Source: Pachypanchax playfairii
Lineage: Eukaryota; Chordata; Actinopteri; Cyprinodontiformes; Aplocheilidae
NCBI GenBank assembly: GCA_006937955.1
Contig: SSNP01000145.1
Location: 633,356 to 697,355 of the forward strand
DNA length: 64,000 bases
Direction of reading: 5' to 3'
Of this stretch, positions 36,706 to 48,265 are shown one piece after another. Position numbers and translations under genes: made by a program. Under the pieces are notes generated by a model. It had not been told where the DNA came from. It did no database searches and worked only from the letters and a program-made list of their open reading frames with translations. Position 1 is the stretch's first letter; each line of letters starts with the position of its first letter.

Positions 36706-37320
36706 TTGTTCGAATCGAGATGCCCCATGCTCAGGTGTTGTATGACCTATGGCAAAAGGGGTGGGGGGGGTGCAAGCTGGGCAGAATGGACATTAAAAAT
36801 TAACAGATCCATCTGGAAGATCTGGACAGAACAATCCTTCTATTTAGTGTCAAATTCATTCTCTAAAGCACAAAAAGGAAGAGAGAGAGGGGAAAGAGAA
36901 GGAAAAACAGGGCTAGCGCCACCAATTAGCAAGTGTAATTTAGACATTTGTTATTTTAGAGACGAGGGAAAATTAGAGAAAAATGAAAGAGGGCAGCGAT
37001 GGAGAATGATAAAACAAAGATATGGAAAAGATGATCACAAACAGAAGATAATTAAAAATTGTGGCTTGGTAAGTGAGACGGTAACAAGACAGAGGTGCTT
37101 ATCAGGATCAAGAAAGGTGTTTGATTCTGATCCTATCTGTGGGTTATTATTAGTGCATATGGTATGGTAGTGCCATGAAACTGTCACTTATTAATATATA
37201 ATTAGGCCAAAAAAAGAAGTATCAGTCATAGAAATACAGGTAAATGCATCAGGAGGATGAAAAAAGTCTGTTCTAGTAATTCATAAAGAAAGAAAAACAG
37301 GATGTAAAAGTGAATTATTA
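36706..37320 (+). pseudogene. Fossil coding region of unknown origin
   Basis: A 154-codon frame (36706-37170) is unusually rich in Lys, Arg, Glu, Trp and Cys. The same frame keeps a protein-like composition for about 50 further codons beyond TAG, TAA and TGA stops, for example VSVIEIQVNASGG, before fading near 37320. The purine-rich, A-rich plus strand differs from its surroundings and begins near an AAAAGGGGTGGGGGGGG run. This is what a decayed retroelement or retrovirus-like gene can look like, but I recognise no domain and see no long terminal repeats. It could also be chance in A-rich sequence. Confidence 0.3.
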
Positions 37321-38419
37321 TTCATCTTGAAGTTTTTTTAAATTATCATTAGTGTTACGCATCAATATATCTGATAACTGAATGCAGGAACATAATAAAG
37401 TTAACGTAACAAAGTTGAAGTAACTGTTTTAGAGTGTAGCCCTGTTGTGTTCATGATCATCATCCAATCAGAACTTAACCATACATGTCAAATACTGCAG
37501 CTGACACAAAACCAGGATCCTTCTTATTAAAACCCCTAAAATTCTGATTTTTGGTTCTTATTTATTATTAATGAGTTGAATAACACAGACCACCGGCTCC
37601 ACATGTAGAGGTAAAGAAGTTGGACTGAATACACAACAAACAGGACATGAATGTGTTTGAAAAAGGCTTAAATATGCACAACAATTCTTTATCCAAACAT
37701 CACTTAACCCTGCAACCTGAAAAAGACAAATAAATAAAGATTTAGTGTTAAGTTGTGTCATTTGTTTCTCCAGTCCTCGACTAGTCTCATTAGTCGAAGC
37801 CATGGACAAATCAATGTTCTGGTTCGCAGTTTTGTTTTTTCACTGAACAAGTTTGGGCCTTTCCAAACTATTTAACAGTGTACATCTCATTTCCTTGTAG
37901 GCCATTACAGTAAATTCACATTACGGGGTGCTGTCAGTGTTTGTCTGCCTCTCCTCACATCATTACAGCCTGGCAGACACACAGACGTCATGCTGGAGAC
38001 TCATGGACACACTGCCATCTACGGGTAAAAGATATAGACCGGTGCTTCTTTGGTATTAACAAAGATTATATTCTAATTAAAGTATAAAAAAGTTCTAAAC
38101 ACCAAAGATAAACAGAAAGACTTTGTTTTTATTGTGTAAACAGGCACATTGTGTCCTTAGAGAATAAACAACCAGCACAACAATTATTTTATCTACTGAT
38201 CAAAAACTCAGGAGGATCTATCTAATTCACTTTAACCTTTCCATGTGACCTTAATTTGACCTCACCTAAACTTCTGAATCCACATGTCCAACGGTTCATT
38301 ACTTTTTATACAACCTGCTGTTCCTGAACGAGGAGCTTAACAGATAAATTGATTGATTCATGAATCGACAAATAAACTTCCTGCTTGAATCAGAGTTGAT
38401 ATTTAAACTCATCATGCTG
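37321..38419. other. Intronic sequence without a recognised element
   Basis: Nothing recognised on either strand. Confidence 0.4.
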
Positions 38420-39240
38420 TTCACATCATGAGACCAGGTTCAACAGAGAGACTAGAAGAGTTACAGAAAGACACAGAGGTGGATGTTCTTTGTCCATGTC
38501 CCACTCTGATGGTGCTTCATTGTGAACAGAGTCCTGTGGAACCAGATGATGAATGTTGTTTAACTCCAGACACATTTAAGGAAACTGAGAGACGCCGAGT
38601 GTCACATCAGACATTAGAAACATTTTATATCAGCATGGTCTGCACGTTAGACGACCTGCGAGAGTACCTGAACACACCACCAGGTACAGGAGTCATCGTC
38701 TTGCATGGACCAGGGACATTTACAGTGGACGTGGGACAAGAGGGTCTCAGTCATGTTCTATGATGAAAGTAGATTCACGTTGAGCAGATGATGGACGCCA
38801 ATGATGTTGGAGACGCCAAAGAGACACTGATGTCACCAGAGTCTTTGGTGGAGGTGTTACAGTGTGGACAGGTGTGACAGTATGGACCGGTGTCTCTAGT
38901 TGATACAGAACTTTCCTACACTTTGTGACGAGTCCAAACCACCTGAATAACATCATGAATCCAGTCATCGTGTCCCTGCGTGAATAACACAGACCTCATT
39001 TCATCTTCATGGATCACAAGAATCCAGATCATCCAGTTCTGGGGTACCTTGAATGGAGGATCCTGGACTTTCTCTAGACCTGAATCCAATAGAAAACCTC
39101 TGGGATCAGCCGAGTCTCCGTGTAGAGACTCTGAGGACCTTCAAGAAGAGTGTGATGTCACGTCTCAGCAGACAATCAGTCAACAGCCTGAGACGTGCTT
39201 TGAGGACAGTTTATCTGATGTTCTGTTGCCGTAAAAACAT
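38420..39240 (+). mobile_element. Tc1/mariner transposase relic spanning the catalytic core
   Basis: Across shifting plus-strand frames the sequence keeps the order of a Tc1 transposase. A helix-turn-helix-side stretch comes first (VSHQTL, then in another frame GLHARRPARV near 38640), then the first catalytic motif VMFYDESRFTLSR (about 38750), a GGGVTVWTGV block (about 38850), a degraded second motif FIFMDHKN (about 39000), and finally LDLNPIENLWD (about 39070), which holds the third acidic residue. Several frameshifts and stops make it dead. The 111-codon frame at 38428-38763 and the frames at 38980-39244 are pieces of this relic, not genes. Terminal repeats were not found. Confidence 0.8.
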
Positions 39241-40553
39241 TTAAATTTTTTATTGAGACATGAATGTGACGTTAACTATCAATGCATTCTGGGAAATTGT
39301 GGCCTCGTTCAAAACAAATCTTGATTCTCTTTGAAGTTTTTCCTGCATTTTCACTTTCACTGAAACAATGTTGGTTATTCTTGATTGGGTTGAGCCTCTG
39401 CTCTTTAATCACACAGCCACAAGTCAAAATGAACACCAACAAACAAGTTCAAGAACTTCCTGCATACGTTATTTAATCAATATTAGAGCCAATTACACAG
39501 GAGATGAGAGCGTTATTACACACTCAAGCTCAGATGCTGTTAATCACCAGAGACGGCAGCGAGTTTCAATCAGAACCACCTGCTTTGCACTTCTACAAAA
39601 ACGGCAGCGCAAGCAAACAACAACACCGCGGTGCTTTTTTGTTTTCGTAAACTCTTCAAATTTACTTTCGGCGTGTCTGCGTGTCAAGATCCTGACTCGT
39701 TCACAACCACAAACAGGCTCCGTGAGCTGTAACTGATGAGGCTTGACACCAAAACTTGTCAAAGTTATTAAGTGGGCTTTAATTGCTCTAACTTCTTTGC
39801 ACTGATATGATTTTTTTCAGGGTGAGCAGACAACTTGTATCTGCTTTAAACGAAGCCTGTCAGCAGCACAAAAGTGCGTCAGATCACCCGTCTTGTTTCC
39901 AGCATATGTCAAACAACACAGACGACGCCCGTAATCATTAAGCAGCAAACGTCCAGCTTGTTATCTTTGATGCTTTTTCTCCCAAATATTTTTCCATATT
40001 CATTTTACATGAGAGAAAAATAGATTTCAAAAGCCCTTCAAAAGGTTTTCACACATGCAGAGGATGAAAGGGACCCAGAGTGCAGCCAAAACACTCCTAA
40101 GTGTATTTTTGTGTCTCCCTTTTTTCCTTTCTGAACTACCTCCATTATTTGCTTTAATACGACAGATCCGTCACGCCAGCCGCTCCACAATAACGCCCCG
40201 AACAGCTGCTTCTAAAAGGACGGGCGAAGGTCTGGAGGTGATCAAACACACATGCAGCGTTTGGATTGTTTATGAATGAGAAACTGAAGGATGATAAAGG
40301 TGGAAAACAATGTCATGGAGAGGAAAGACGGCGCTGAATTTCATGTGAGTCTGTGCCAGTTTGAAACATTTCAATCCCAAACTGAGATGATAATAAAAAA
40401 AAAAACACCTTTGATCCAAACTCCAAAGGATTTTTTTTTTTTTTTGAGTTGGCAGCAGCACAGAGGGATTTACCAAGAGACAGTTAAAAAATAAGTAAAC
40501 TATTCAATTAGGAACTCATCTCCTTTTATTTATTTTTATACTGATATAAACTT
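39241..40553. other. Intronic sequence; candidate conserved block near 39755-39965
   Basis: No recognised repeat or exon. The segment around TATTAAGTGGGCTTTAATTG (near 39768) through CGTAATCATTAAGCAGC (near 39930) is repeat-free and contains several homeodomain-like cores; weak evidence for constraint. Confidence 0.3.
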
Positions 40554-40805
40554 GCGGCCACTTTATTAGGTACACCTATCCAATTTATTGTTGGCGCAAA
40601 TCATGATCTACCAGATGTAACTCCAGATGTGGTGAAGACAACTGAGGAAGAAACCATATTTAAGTGACAGTGACTGGTTGTTGGAGCCAGATGGGCTGGT
40701 CTTAGTGTTTCTATCAGACCATCTTTCTGGTTTACAGAGAAAATGAAGTAAGCAGGAGCTGTTTGGACGGAAACGTCTTGTTGAGATGACAGAGAGGTGA
40801 TACTA
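40554..40805 (+). mobile_element. Tc1-like element, 5' end only
   Basis: Begins with GCGGCCACTTTATTAGGTAC, the terminus of a very widespread fish Tc1-like family known to me. It continues with degraded similarity to the start of its transposase region (for example GTTGGAGCCAGATGGGCTGG and AACGTCTTGTTGA). Similarity fades after about 40805, and the catalytic region and right terminus are absent. Confidence 0.65.
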
Positions 40806-42368
40806 CCTCAAATATACCTGTATATGTTGGTTGAAATGACAAAGAAATGGCACCAGCTCTCCACAACCCTAAACAGGAACAAGCTAGCACAGATCAGGCA
40901 TGGATTGTGCAGAATCGGATCTATGGCTCGATCACAGCAGCTCTGAGGAGATTCAGCTGCTTGTCGAATTATGACTCCTGATTAAAAATGGCAAAGATAA
41001 CCAAACAATGTAAACCTGAATCCTATCCAGTCTGTTCAAGCCTGATTACTGAAGACATGAGGCCACAGAACAGAAACCACTTCAGCTCTTCATCAGTATT
41101 CTGAGTGAGAGCTTTCACAGCTGGCTGAACAGACACGTAGCAGCTTTGTCTCGTCCCACAGGAGCCAAAAGAAATACAGAAGATTCCCCTGGGAGATCAT
41201 TCCTCCTTTACTGCACTCGTTCCTGACCAATCCAAATGAGCCTTACAGAGTGCAGGTGAGGAGGTTGTTAGGAAGCAGGAGAGAAATGTGGTATATATGC
41301 TGATAACATTAAACTGACTATACGTGAAATACAAGATCTACAAAAGGATGTTACATACAAAAGTGCAACAGTAGCACAAACTGGGATTTTAAAGAAAATA
41401 AACATTATTAATTGACCTTAAAATAACAGAAAAGATAGAGAATGAACATGAATGTAAAATGACCAAAACTGAACACAAAAAAGATGTAAAACAATTTAAA
41501 AAAAATACATTTATGAGCTGCAGCATAAAAAGAAGAACCCAAATCATCCCAAAAGACACACAAAATGATCAAATAGGACATAAACGGATATTCACAAAGG
41601 ATTTAAAAACTGAGACGCAAGGATTAGATGTAAATTTACCATGAAGCGATTACTACAAGACCAAAACAGGACAGAGAATGTGACTAAAGGAGACAGAAGC
41701 AACACAAATGGAGCATATAGGCACAAAAAAGTCTGAAACTGACAGAGTCTGAAAGCTAAACAGCTGGAGATACCAAACAACCACATCTGTCTCTTCACAC
41801 CCTAAGAGACCCTGATGGTTCAAACCTGTTCCAACCTCAACCCATAGTCCAGTAACATGCACGTCTTTTGTTGTTCTGGTAATGAAAATGGATTTTAAGA
41901 GAACCTGGAATGATATGAACATTTAGTTTCATGATCATCAGAGTGAAATATATCATGGTTATTGATACTTTCTCAGTTTTTGAAAAGTGTCTTAAAAATG
42001 TGCAAAACGTTCACATACAAACTGAAAATACAGAAAGTCTTTCAATAATAAAAAGAAGAAGATTTTTGTCCAACAACCCGTGTCTGTTGTTAAAGCTCCA
42101 AAAGGTTAGGCTGCCTGTGTGAACTCCTGTTAGTACCAGGATTAACTAAACATGGCTTAAGTTTTCCCTATATATCTTAAAAGTGCAGCGATCAGTTTAA
42201 CTGCTGAGTTTTGTTGGTGTATTTTTCAGATTTAGTCTGTGTTTGTTCTCCAGATCCACCAAAAAAACTTTTTTACCTTCTTAACCTTTCTGTCAGTCAC
42301 AGTAAGTACAGACATAAAGGTATAATTTAATTAATTATCTGTAAACGAGCTACTTATTGTATAGATTG
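40806..42368. other. Intronic sequence without a recognised element
   Basis: Nothing recognised. The 41650-41925 minus-strand frames have no splice context and no similarity I know. Confidence 0.4.
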
Positions 42369-43133
42369 TGACAAGACAAGACAGGACAAGCGAGGACAAG
42401 ACAAGACAGGAAAAGAGATGACAAGACAAGACAAGACAAGACAAGACAAGACAAGACAAGACAAGACAAGACAAGAGAAGAGAAGAGAAGAGAAGAGAAG
42501 ACAAGACAAGACAAGAGAGGACAAGACAAGACAAGAGTGGACAAGACAAGACACGACAAGAGTGGACAAGACAAGACACGACAAGAGTGGACAAGACAAG
42601 ACAAGACAAGAGTGGACAAGACAAGACAAGACAAGACAAGACAAGACAAGACAAGACAAGACAAGAGAGGACAAGACAAGACAAGAGTGGACAAGACAAG
42701 ACAAGACAAGAGTGGACAAGACAAGAAAAGACAAGAGTGGACAAGACAAGACAAGAGTGGACAAGACAAGACAAGACAAGAGAGGACAAGACAAGACAAG
42801 ACAAGAGAGGACAAGACAAGACAAGACAAGACACGACAAGAGTGGACAAGACAAGACACGACAAGAGTGGACAAGACAAGACAAGACAAGAGTGGACAAG
42901 ACAAGACAAGAGTGGACAAGACAAGAAAAGACAAGACAAGAGTGGACAAGACAAGACAAGACAAGACAAGACAAGAGTGGACAAGACAAGAGTGGACAAG
43001 ACAAGACAAGAGTGGACAAGAGTGGACAAGAGTGGACAAGAGTGGACAAGACCAGACCAGGCCAGACCAGGCCAGACCAGACCAGACCAGGCCAGACCAG
43101 GCCAGACCAGACCAGACAAGACAAGACAAGACA
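42369..43133. repeat. (ACAAG)n pentanucleotide array, 765 bp
   Basis: Built almost wholly from 5-bp ACAAG units, with regularly interspersed AGTGG, AGAGG, ACACG and AGAAG variants. A block (AGAAG)n lies at about 42475-42500, and the right end switches to ACCAG/GCCAG units (about 43050-43115). Because five is not a multiple of three, all three frames on each strand give long open frames (up to 288 codons); these are not genes. Confidence 0.97.
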
Positions 43134-43431
43134 TTCTTAATCCTTCTGGAAGGTTCCCTACGAGAAATTCAGCAGGTGATTTTGTGGCTCTACACACAAA
43201 AAATTAAGGAATGATAGGAAAAATATCTCTTTCAGTCATAAAGATTGCAGCTGCTGAGCTCTGTTTCTTCAAACTGACGCTGTTCTGAAAGTGAATTGTA
43301 ACAGGTCTCTATCCCTTTAAATACATTATTAAAAGCACAACCCTATTTATGAACACGCACATTTGGAAGCTACCTCTCTCACCTGCACCTCCAAAACCTG
43401 GAGGTCTTTGAAAGAGTACAGAGTTCTGTTC

Positions 43432-43984
43432 TTAAAGAGACCCTTCCATTAAAAACTGTTTTTCTGAGGTTTCTGTTGAATATTTTAGCTCCACAGGTGT
43501 TCTTACCTTCATAGTGGGTGTGAAAACAGATCAACAACTTCTCTTTTAGTTTTAATCTCTCAAACTACACAGATGGTGATATAACCTGAGTTCTCCCGAG
43601 TCCGAACAGCCTGTATTTGTTTCATCACAACTACTTTGTTTGTTAGTATTCATCAGCTCACGCAGTTGAAACCACACCTAGCATGCTGCTGGCTAAAAGC
43701 TGTAGCATAAGACGTAACTAACCGGAAGAGACTGCGTCTGCTGTTGCTATGCGCAGAGGGGCAGGAAGCCGTGTTCTCATAGGCTAGTTTGTTAGCCAAT
43801 CAGAGTCCAGCAAATAAACATTGAATATTAATGAGTTGCTGTCTGAAGCCTGACGAAACCAGACGAATTCTGAAGGTCTGTAAATCAGTGTTTCCTCATG
43901 TTTTTTTAGATATAAAATGTTTCATATTACTGGTTAATACTTCAGAAATAAAGTCATGAAATTTGTGTGAAAGGGCCTCTTTAA
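43432..43984 (-). repeat. TTAA-ended nonautonomous DNA transposon, copy B (Kolobok-like?)
   Basis: Reverse-oriented relative of 515-1039. Here both ends carry TTAA: TTAAAGAGACCC at the left and GGGCCTCTTTAA at the right, so the inverted repeats and TTAA target are visible. Internal sequence encodes nothing. The TTAAAGRG-type ends fit Kolobok-group MITEs better than typical piggyBac ends, but this is inference. Confidence 0.72.
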
Positions 43985-45706
43985 AAATTCCAGATAAAGG
44001 GGGTTTAAAGTTTGACTGTTAACACATACAGTAGCATAATAAACTCAACTCTCAGTGTAAAGAAACACACAAATACACACTTAAACGCGTCACAATTCGA
44101 AGAGAGGGGGAGTTGTGTGCTACGAGGCGGCAACACAGAGATACAGAATCTACGCAGAGTCTCTGCGGCTTCTCAAAGGCTCCGTGGGGTTTCAAATAAA
44201 AGGGCTCCAAACAAGCGTGGATAGTTATCTGTGTAAGCGTCTAAAAATTCATATCCAAATCCCAACCGTGCCAACCAGCCACCCCACCACCATAAAAACA
44301 GAAAAATAAAACTCTTAATCAAGTGGAGATGCATCACTCAAAGCAGATTACACCCACGTTTGGAGTCCCAGTTAGAAATTAGACAAGAAAAATGATTCCT
44401 TTATGCTCTGCAAAAATCCTTGGGTTCCTTGAAAAGCACTCCAAACTAAATTATGATTGCTATTATCAACACAGATATGCTGGTGAGCAGAATAGCTGGT
44501 ATTTAATACCAGTTTTGCAGCGTTTAGTCTGCTATGAAAACAACTCCTCCACACACACGGCGTGGTTGCTGTAATTTGTTACGGCATTGTAGCGACGACC
44601 CTCTGCTGTCCTTGCACCGCCTGCTGATAATCTCACTGATCAAAGAACAGAAGCTGCATATGCTAAAAATGTCCCAAAGGCCGGGAGGAAAATGAATTTA
44701 ATTTTTAAATTATTTTTTAAATTCAGCCTTGGACTTTTATATATTATCATATTTGTCTGATTATTCACTTTTTAGTTTGTAAATAAGTAGTTTGACCTAA
44801 AATCTGCTTCAAAAGCACAAAAGTTTGTTTTTTTTACTTCTGCCAGGAGGTAACGTTTTCACTAGAGTTTGTTAGTTTTCATACATGTTGACAAAAAAAC
44901 ACAAAGGTACAATTTTCCCAATGAACGAACTGACTTGGAGCCCAATAGCAGGTTCAAGATTCACCAGATCCAAGCAGGAGGTGCAGGAAGTACCACAAGG
45001 TTCTGTGGTTTGAATAGAAAGAAGACATCCAGATGTTCTTCTCTGACAGACTTTCAAACAGCATTTTAAGTGTAAATAGTTCATTGTGCTTCAATTGTAA
45101 CTGAATATCATCTGTGTTTTAATAGAATGGAGCCAAGAGGCAGATGTAAATAGAGACTAATACTGGTCCAAGAATAGAACCAAGGAGAACTCCACAAGAG
45201 AGTGAGACTAAAGAAAAAAACAGAAATACTGATATTTACAAGAAACTAGGTCAAATTATCATCAGTTCTTAACTATAAGGATGTTTTTTTTATATAAATG
45301 TGGTCACAAACAATAATTCAAACCAAAAACCTAATCTTAAAACATACTGTATCATCTATTAATGTGTTATAATATGAATAAGATTGGTTTAAATTTTCAT
45401 CCTATTTAATTCAGTTGGGTTGTTTTAATTAACAATCATATAAAACAATGATCTAAGGTCTTTAGACCTTCCAGTATGATTTTCTCATCTTAGTCAAGTT
45501 ATTTAACAACTGGGTCCAATTCTCATCAAAATGTAGTGAAGCTATACATGATACAGCTTTGTTGTAGTCTGCCTGAAATATCTAAACAACTATAAATAAG
45601 GTGACTAATAACGCTTCTGTTTGTTTTGTCTTAACTGAACAGTATGCCAGTCAAAAAAACTCACTGAAGGTCAAAACATGATAACATGCTGAGTTAAATG
45701 CATTAG
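43985..45706. other. Intronic sequence; candidate conserved block near 44575-44690
   Basis: No recognised repeat. A repeat-free stretch around GTTACGGCATTGTAGCGACG to CTGATCAAAGAACAG includes a TCF-like ATCAAAG site; weak evidence only. Confidence 0.3.
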
Positions 45707-45714
45707 CATGCAAA

Positions 45715-46076
45715 TAGGGATGCACCAATATCGATACCAGCATTCCGTATCTAGGCCGATACCATTCTAATGTACCCATATCGATATTGGTTAGTTAACC
45801 GATACCATGAACCAATACTAAAAATGTGGAAACTCTGCAAAATTTTCACGGAAAATTGTATTTTTCACTTGAAATTTTAGTTTTGTGGTCATTTTTATTA
45901 ATATTTTATTCTTTTTAATGTAGTTCACCATCATTTGTTGTTACAAGTAGAGAAAAAAATAAAGCCTGTCTTATTCATTACATTTTTTGTGTGGTAGAAG
46001 TATCGACATTGATACTCGTTATCAGCAAATATCGGTATCGTATCAGTTTGAAAAAAGTAGTATCGTTGCATCCCTA
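45715..46076. mobile_element. hAT-type MITE, 362 bp
   Basis: Ends TAGGGATGCACCAATATCGA and the complement of TATCGTTGCATCCCTA form inverted repeats, with further TATCGAT/ATCGATA subterminal motifs. The flanking 8-mers CATGCAAA (45707-45714) and CTTGCAAA (46077-46084) differ at one position, fitting a slightly eroded 8-bp hAT target duplication. It carries no coding sequence. Confidence 0.82.
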
Positions 46077-46084
46077 CTTGCAAA

Positions 46085-47689
46085 CCATTCTGTACTAACA
46101 CGCCAAAGACAATGTCTCAAAAAGTGTTTGACATTTGGGATGTTACATTGAGGCGTGTCAGACTATCGAGTCCGTCAAAACTCAGTTTTTGGCCTTGGAA
46201 AAACTTGTACTTCCACTTAATTAGCGTGATGGACTTATATTCAAATTAAAGTGCTCCTCTGCTAGTTTAAAAGGATATTCTTACACTGAGCCTCCTCCGG
46301 ATTTTACCTCAGGGGTAACCCTTTTCTAACCGGAATATTTAGTCGTGTAAACGCGTATCGGCATAATCGCATCAAAACGTGTGTTCTGTGCATGCTCTAT
46401 TCGCAAAGAACCAGAAATAACGCATATTGCGTCTTGAAGTAGTCCGTATGTCATCACGCTACCCCAACATCCGCATTTAAATCGGGTTATTACAAGTTTC
46501 ATGTATACAAGGGTAACTCTCTCTACTTATGCATGTAAACGGGTTATTCTGAACATTTCAGAAACCCGAGTACTGACCATAACTCGATCATAACCCAAAT
46601 ATAAGCTGCATGTAAACGTAGTCAACGTAATTACACTGACCCAGCAATCAGATGTGGCACAAGCTGTCAAAGAGACAGTGAAGACTCAATGCAAACTGCA
46701 CAATCCTGTTAGATTTATCGTTCAGAGTGAGACAAAGGAAGTTAATCTGGGAACCACGTCCTCGGCTGCTCAGGTGGTTTGGATATTTTCCACCCGTCAT
46801 CGTGAATTAAGAAAATCAAACTGAATAAAAGCTGAATATAAACAAATTATTCAGGGATCAGTTGTCTAAAGAAATAAAAATCAGAATTACCCACAGCGAC
46901 ATGTACGAACAGATGTATTCAGACCCGACTCCTGAAAACTGAGCAGCAGCTGCTGAAAGTCTGTTTCCTGGAATGTGCAGAGAAACAATTGAAGCTAAAG
47001 CAACTTGAATTTATCACCCAAAATCAAACCACTTGTTCTAGTTACATGTATTTAATTTATATAAACAAGAACCTTTTTAAAGCGTTGGAAGCACAGATGT
47101 AAAGTCTGTTAAATAATAGTGCACATCAAAAGGATTTTTGTTAAAACAAATAAGAAACAACATAATTTTAGTGTCCGTGATCAATAATAGATGGGGATGG
47201 CATGACAATGGGGGGGGGGCATCAGAAACAGATGCTCCAACAATTTCATTATCAGCTCTGTGTGGGACACTTCACAGGCAACTGTTGCAGGACACTAATC
47301 ATCTCTGATTAACGTCCACAAAGCAGAACTGAGCCATCAGCAACAAGTGTGGGAATCAGTGGGACTACAGCAGATTAAAAATCCCTTCATTTAAAACAGC
47401 CCACACACTCCCAACGTCAATTCCTAACCTCAAACCCTCCTTTTGGTTTTCAAAGTAAAGCACAAACTTGAAAGACAAACTGCCTTTTTAATTTGTTACA
47501 AGCTATCAAAGTAAAAATGTGTCCAAGAACAAATATCAGAATGTCTTCAGTGTCTGTTCACTGCAGAAAGTCCACCTTCTTTTGGTTCTGGGGTTTTATT
47601 CATAAGTAAATAAAAATATTTTACCAGGTTCAAGAATTATTCAATTCTTATTTTTTATTAAACAAAAACAAAGAAAGAAAAGCTGTGTG
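46085..47689. other. Intronic sequence with one unassigned repeat-like block
   Basis: About 46240-46630 repeats the phrase GTAAACG several times (GTGTAAACGCG, CATGTAAACGGGTTATTC, CATGTAAACGTAG) and resembles a fish MITE type, but I could not define its ends. Nothing else was recognised, apart from a G-run near 47210. Confidence 0.35.
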
Positions 47690-48265
47690 TGACATTTAGG
47701 GGCAATCCATTATCAGGTCTGAGCACCTCTATAAAAGCAGGAGATTGGGCAGTTTGTTGCTCTGGAGCATATCGTTGTGTGTTAACACAATGCCAAAGGT
47801 CATCTCCAGGAAAACATGGAGTTAAAACTGCATTGAATTGAACCCATTTATGTCTTTTTCCATCTCTTGAATAGCAAAGTCAGAACTGAGATTTCACTTA
47901 ACTCAGGCAAAATCTTGTGATACTTCATATCTAGCTTTTTTCACCCCTGAACTGCTTTGATACCTGAAAATTCCCTCCAATCTGACAGTCAATCAAAACC
48001 ACAGAAGACTCACTATTAAAAGACTCACTAGCTCATTAAGTCTCAGTTAGCAAAAGAGTCAAAAGGTTGCAAGATCAAGTCTCTCTAATAGAACACGTCA
48101 GCATGACTTGAGTTTGTAAAGTTGAATCTGAATGAACTACAAAACTTCAGGAACAATGTCCATAAAACAGATGAGAGCAAAATAAATATACGCACAGTGC
48201 CATGTTTAGAGAACCAAGCCCAGCACGGTGGTGGAATGATGGTGGTTCGGGATTCGAATAGATTC
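47690..48265 (+). mobile_element. Tc1/mariner relic, internally deleted
   Basis: The left part (AGCACCTCTATAAAAGCAGG, then GTGTTAACACAATGCCAAAG near 47780) matches the start of a common fish Tc1-like family, including its initiating methionine region. From about 48095 the right part (CTGAATGAACTACAAAACTT, then a frame reading NFRNNVHKTDESK) matches the region of the first catalytic aspartate, ending with an AGCACGGTGGTGGAATGATG block. The DNA-binding domain between them is mostly gone and the C-terminus is missing. Confidence 0.65.

Noticed and set aside
38428..38763. A 111-codon frame as a separate gene
   Set aside because: Neighbouring frames show it is part of a frameshifted Tc1 transposase relic.
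42331..43214. Six long overlapping frames of 206 to 288 codons
   Set aside because: Products of the ACAAG pentanucleotide array; all frames are open on both strands and no start, splice or domain evidence exists.
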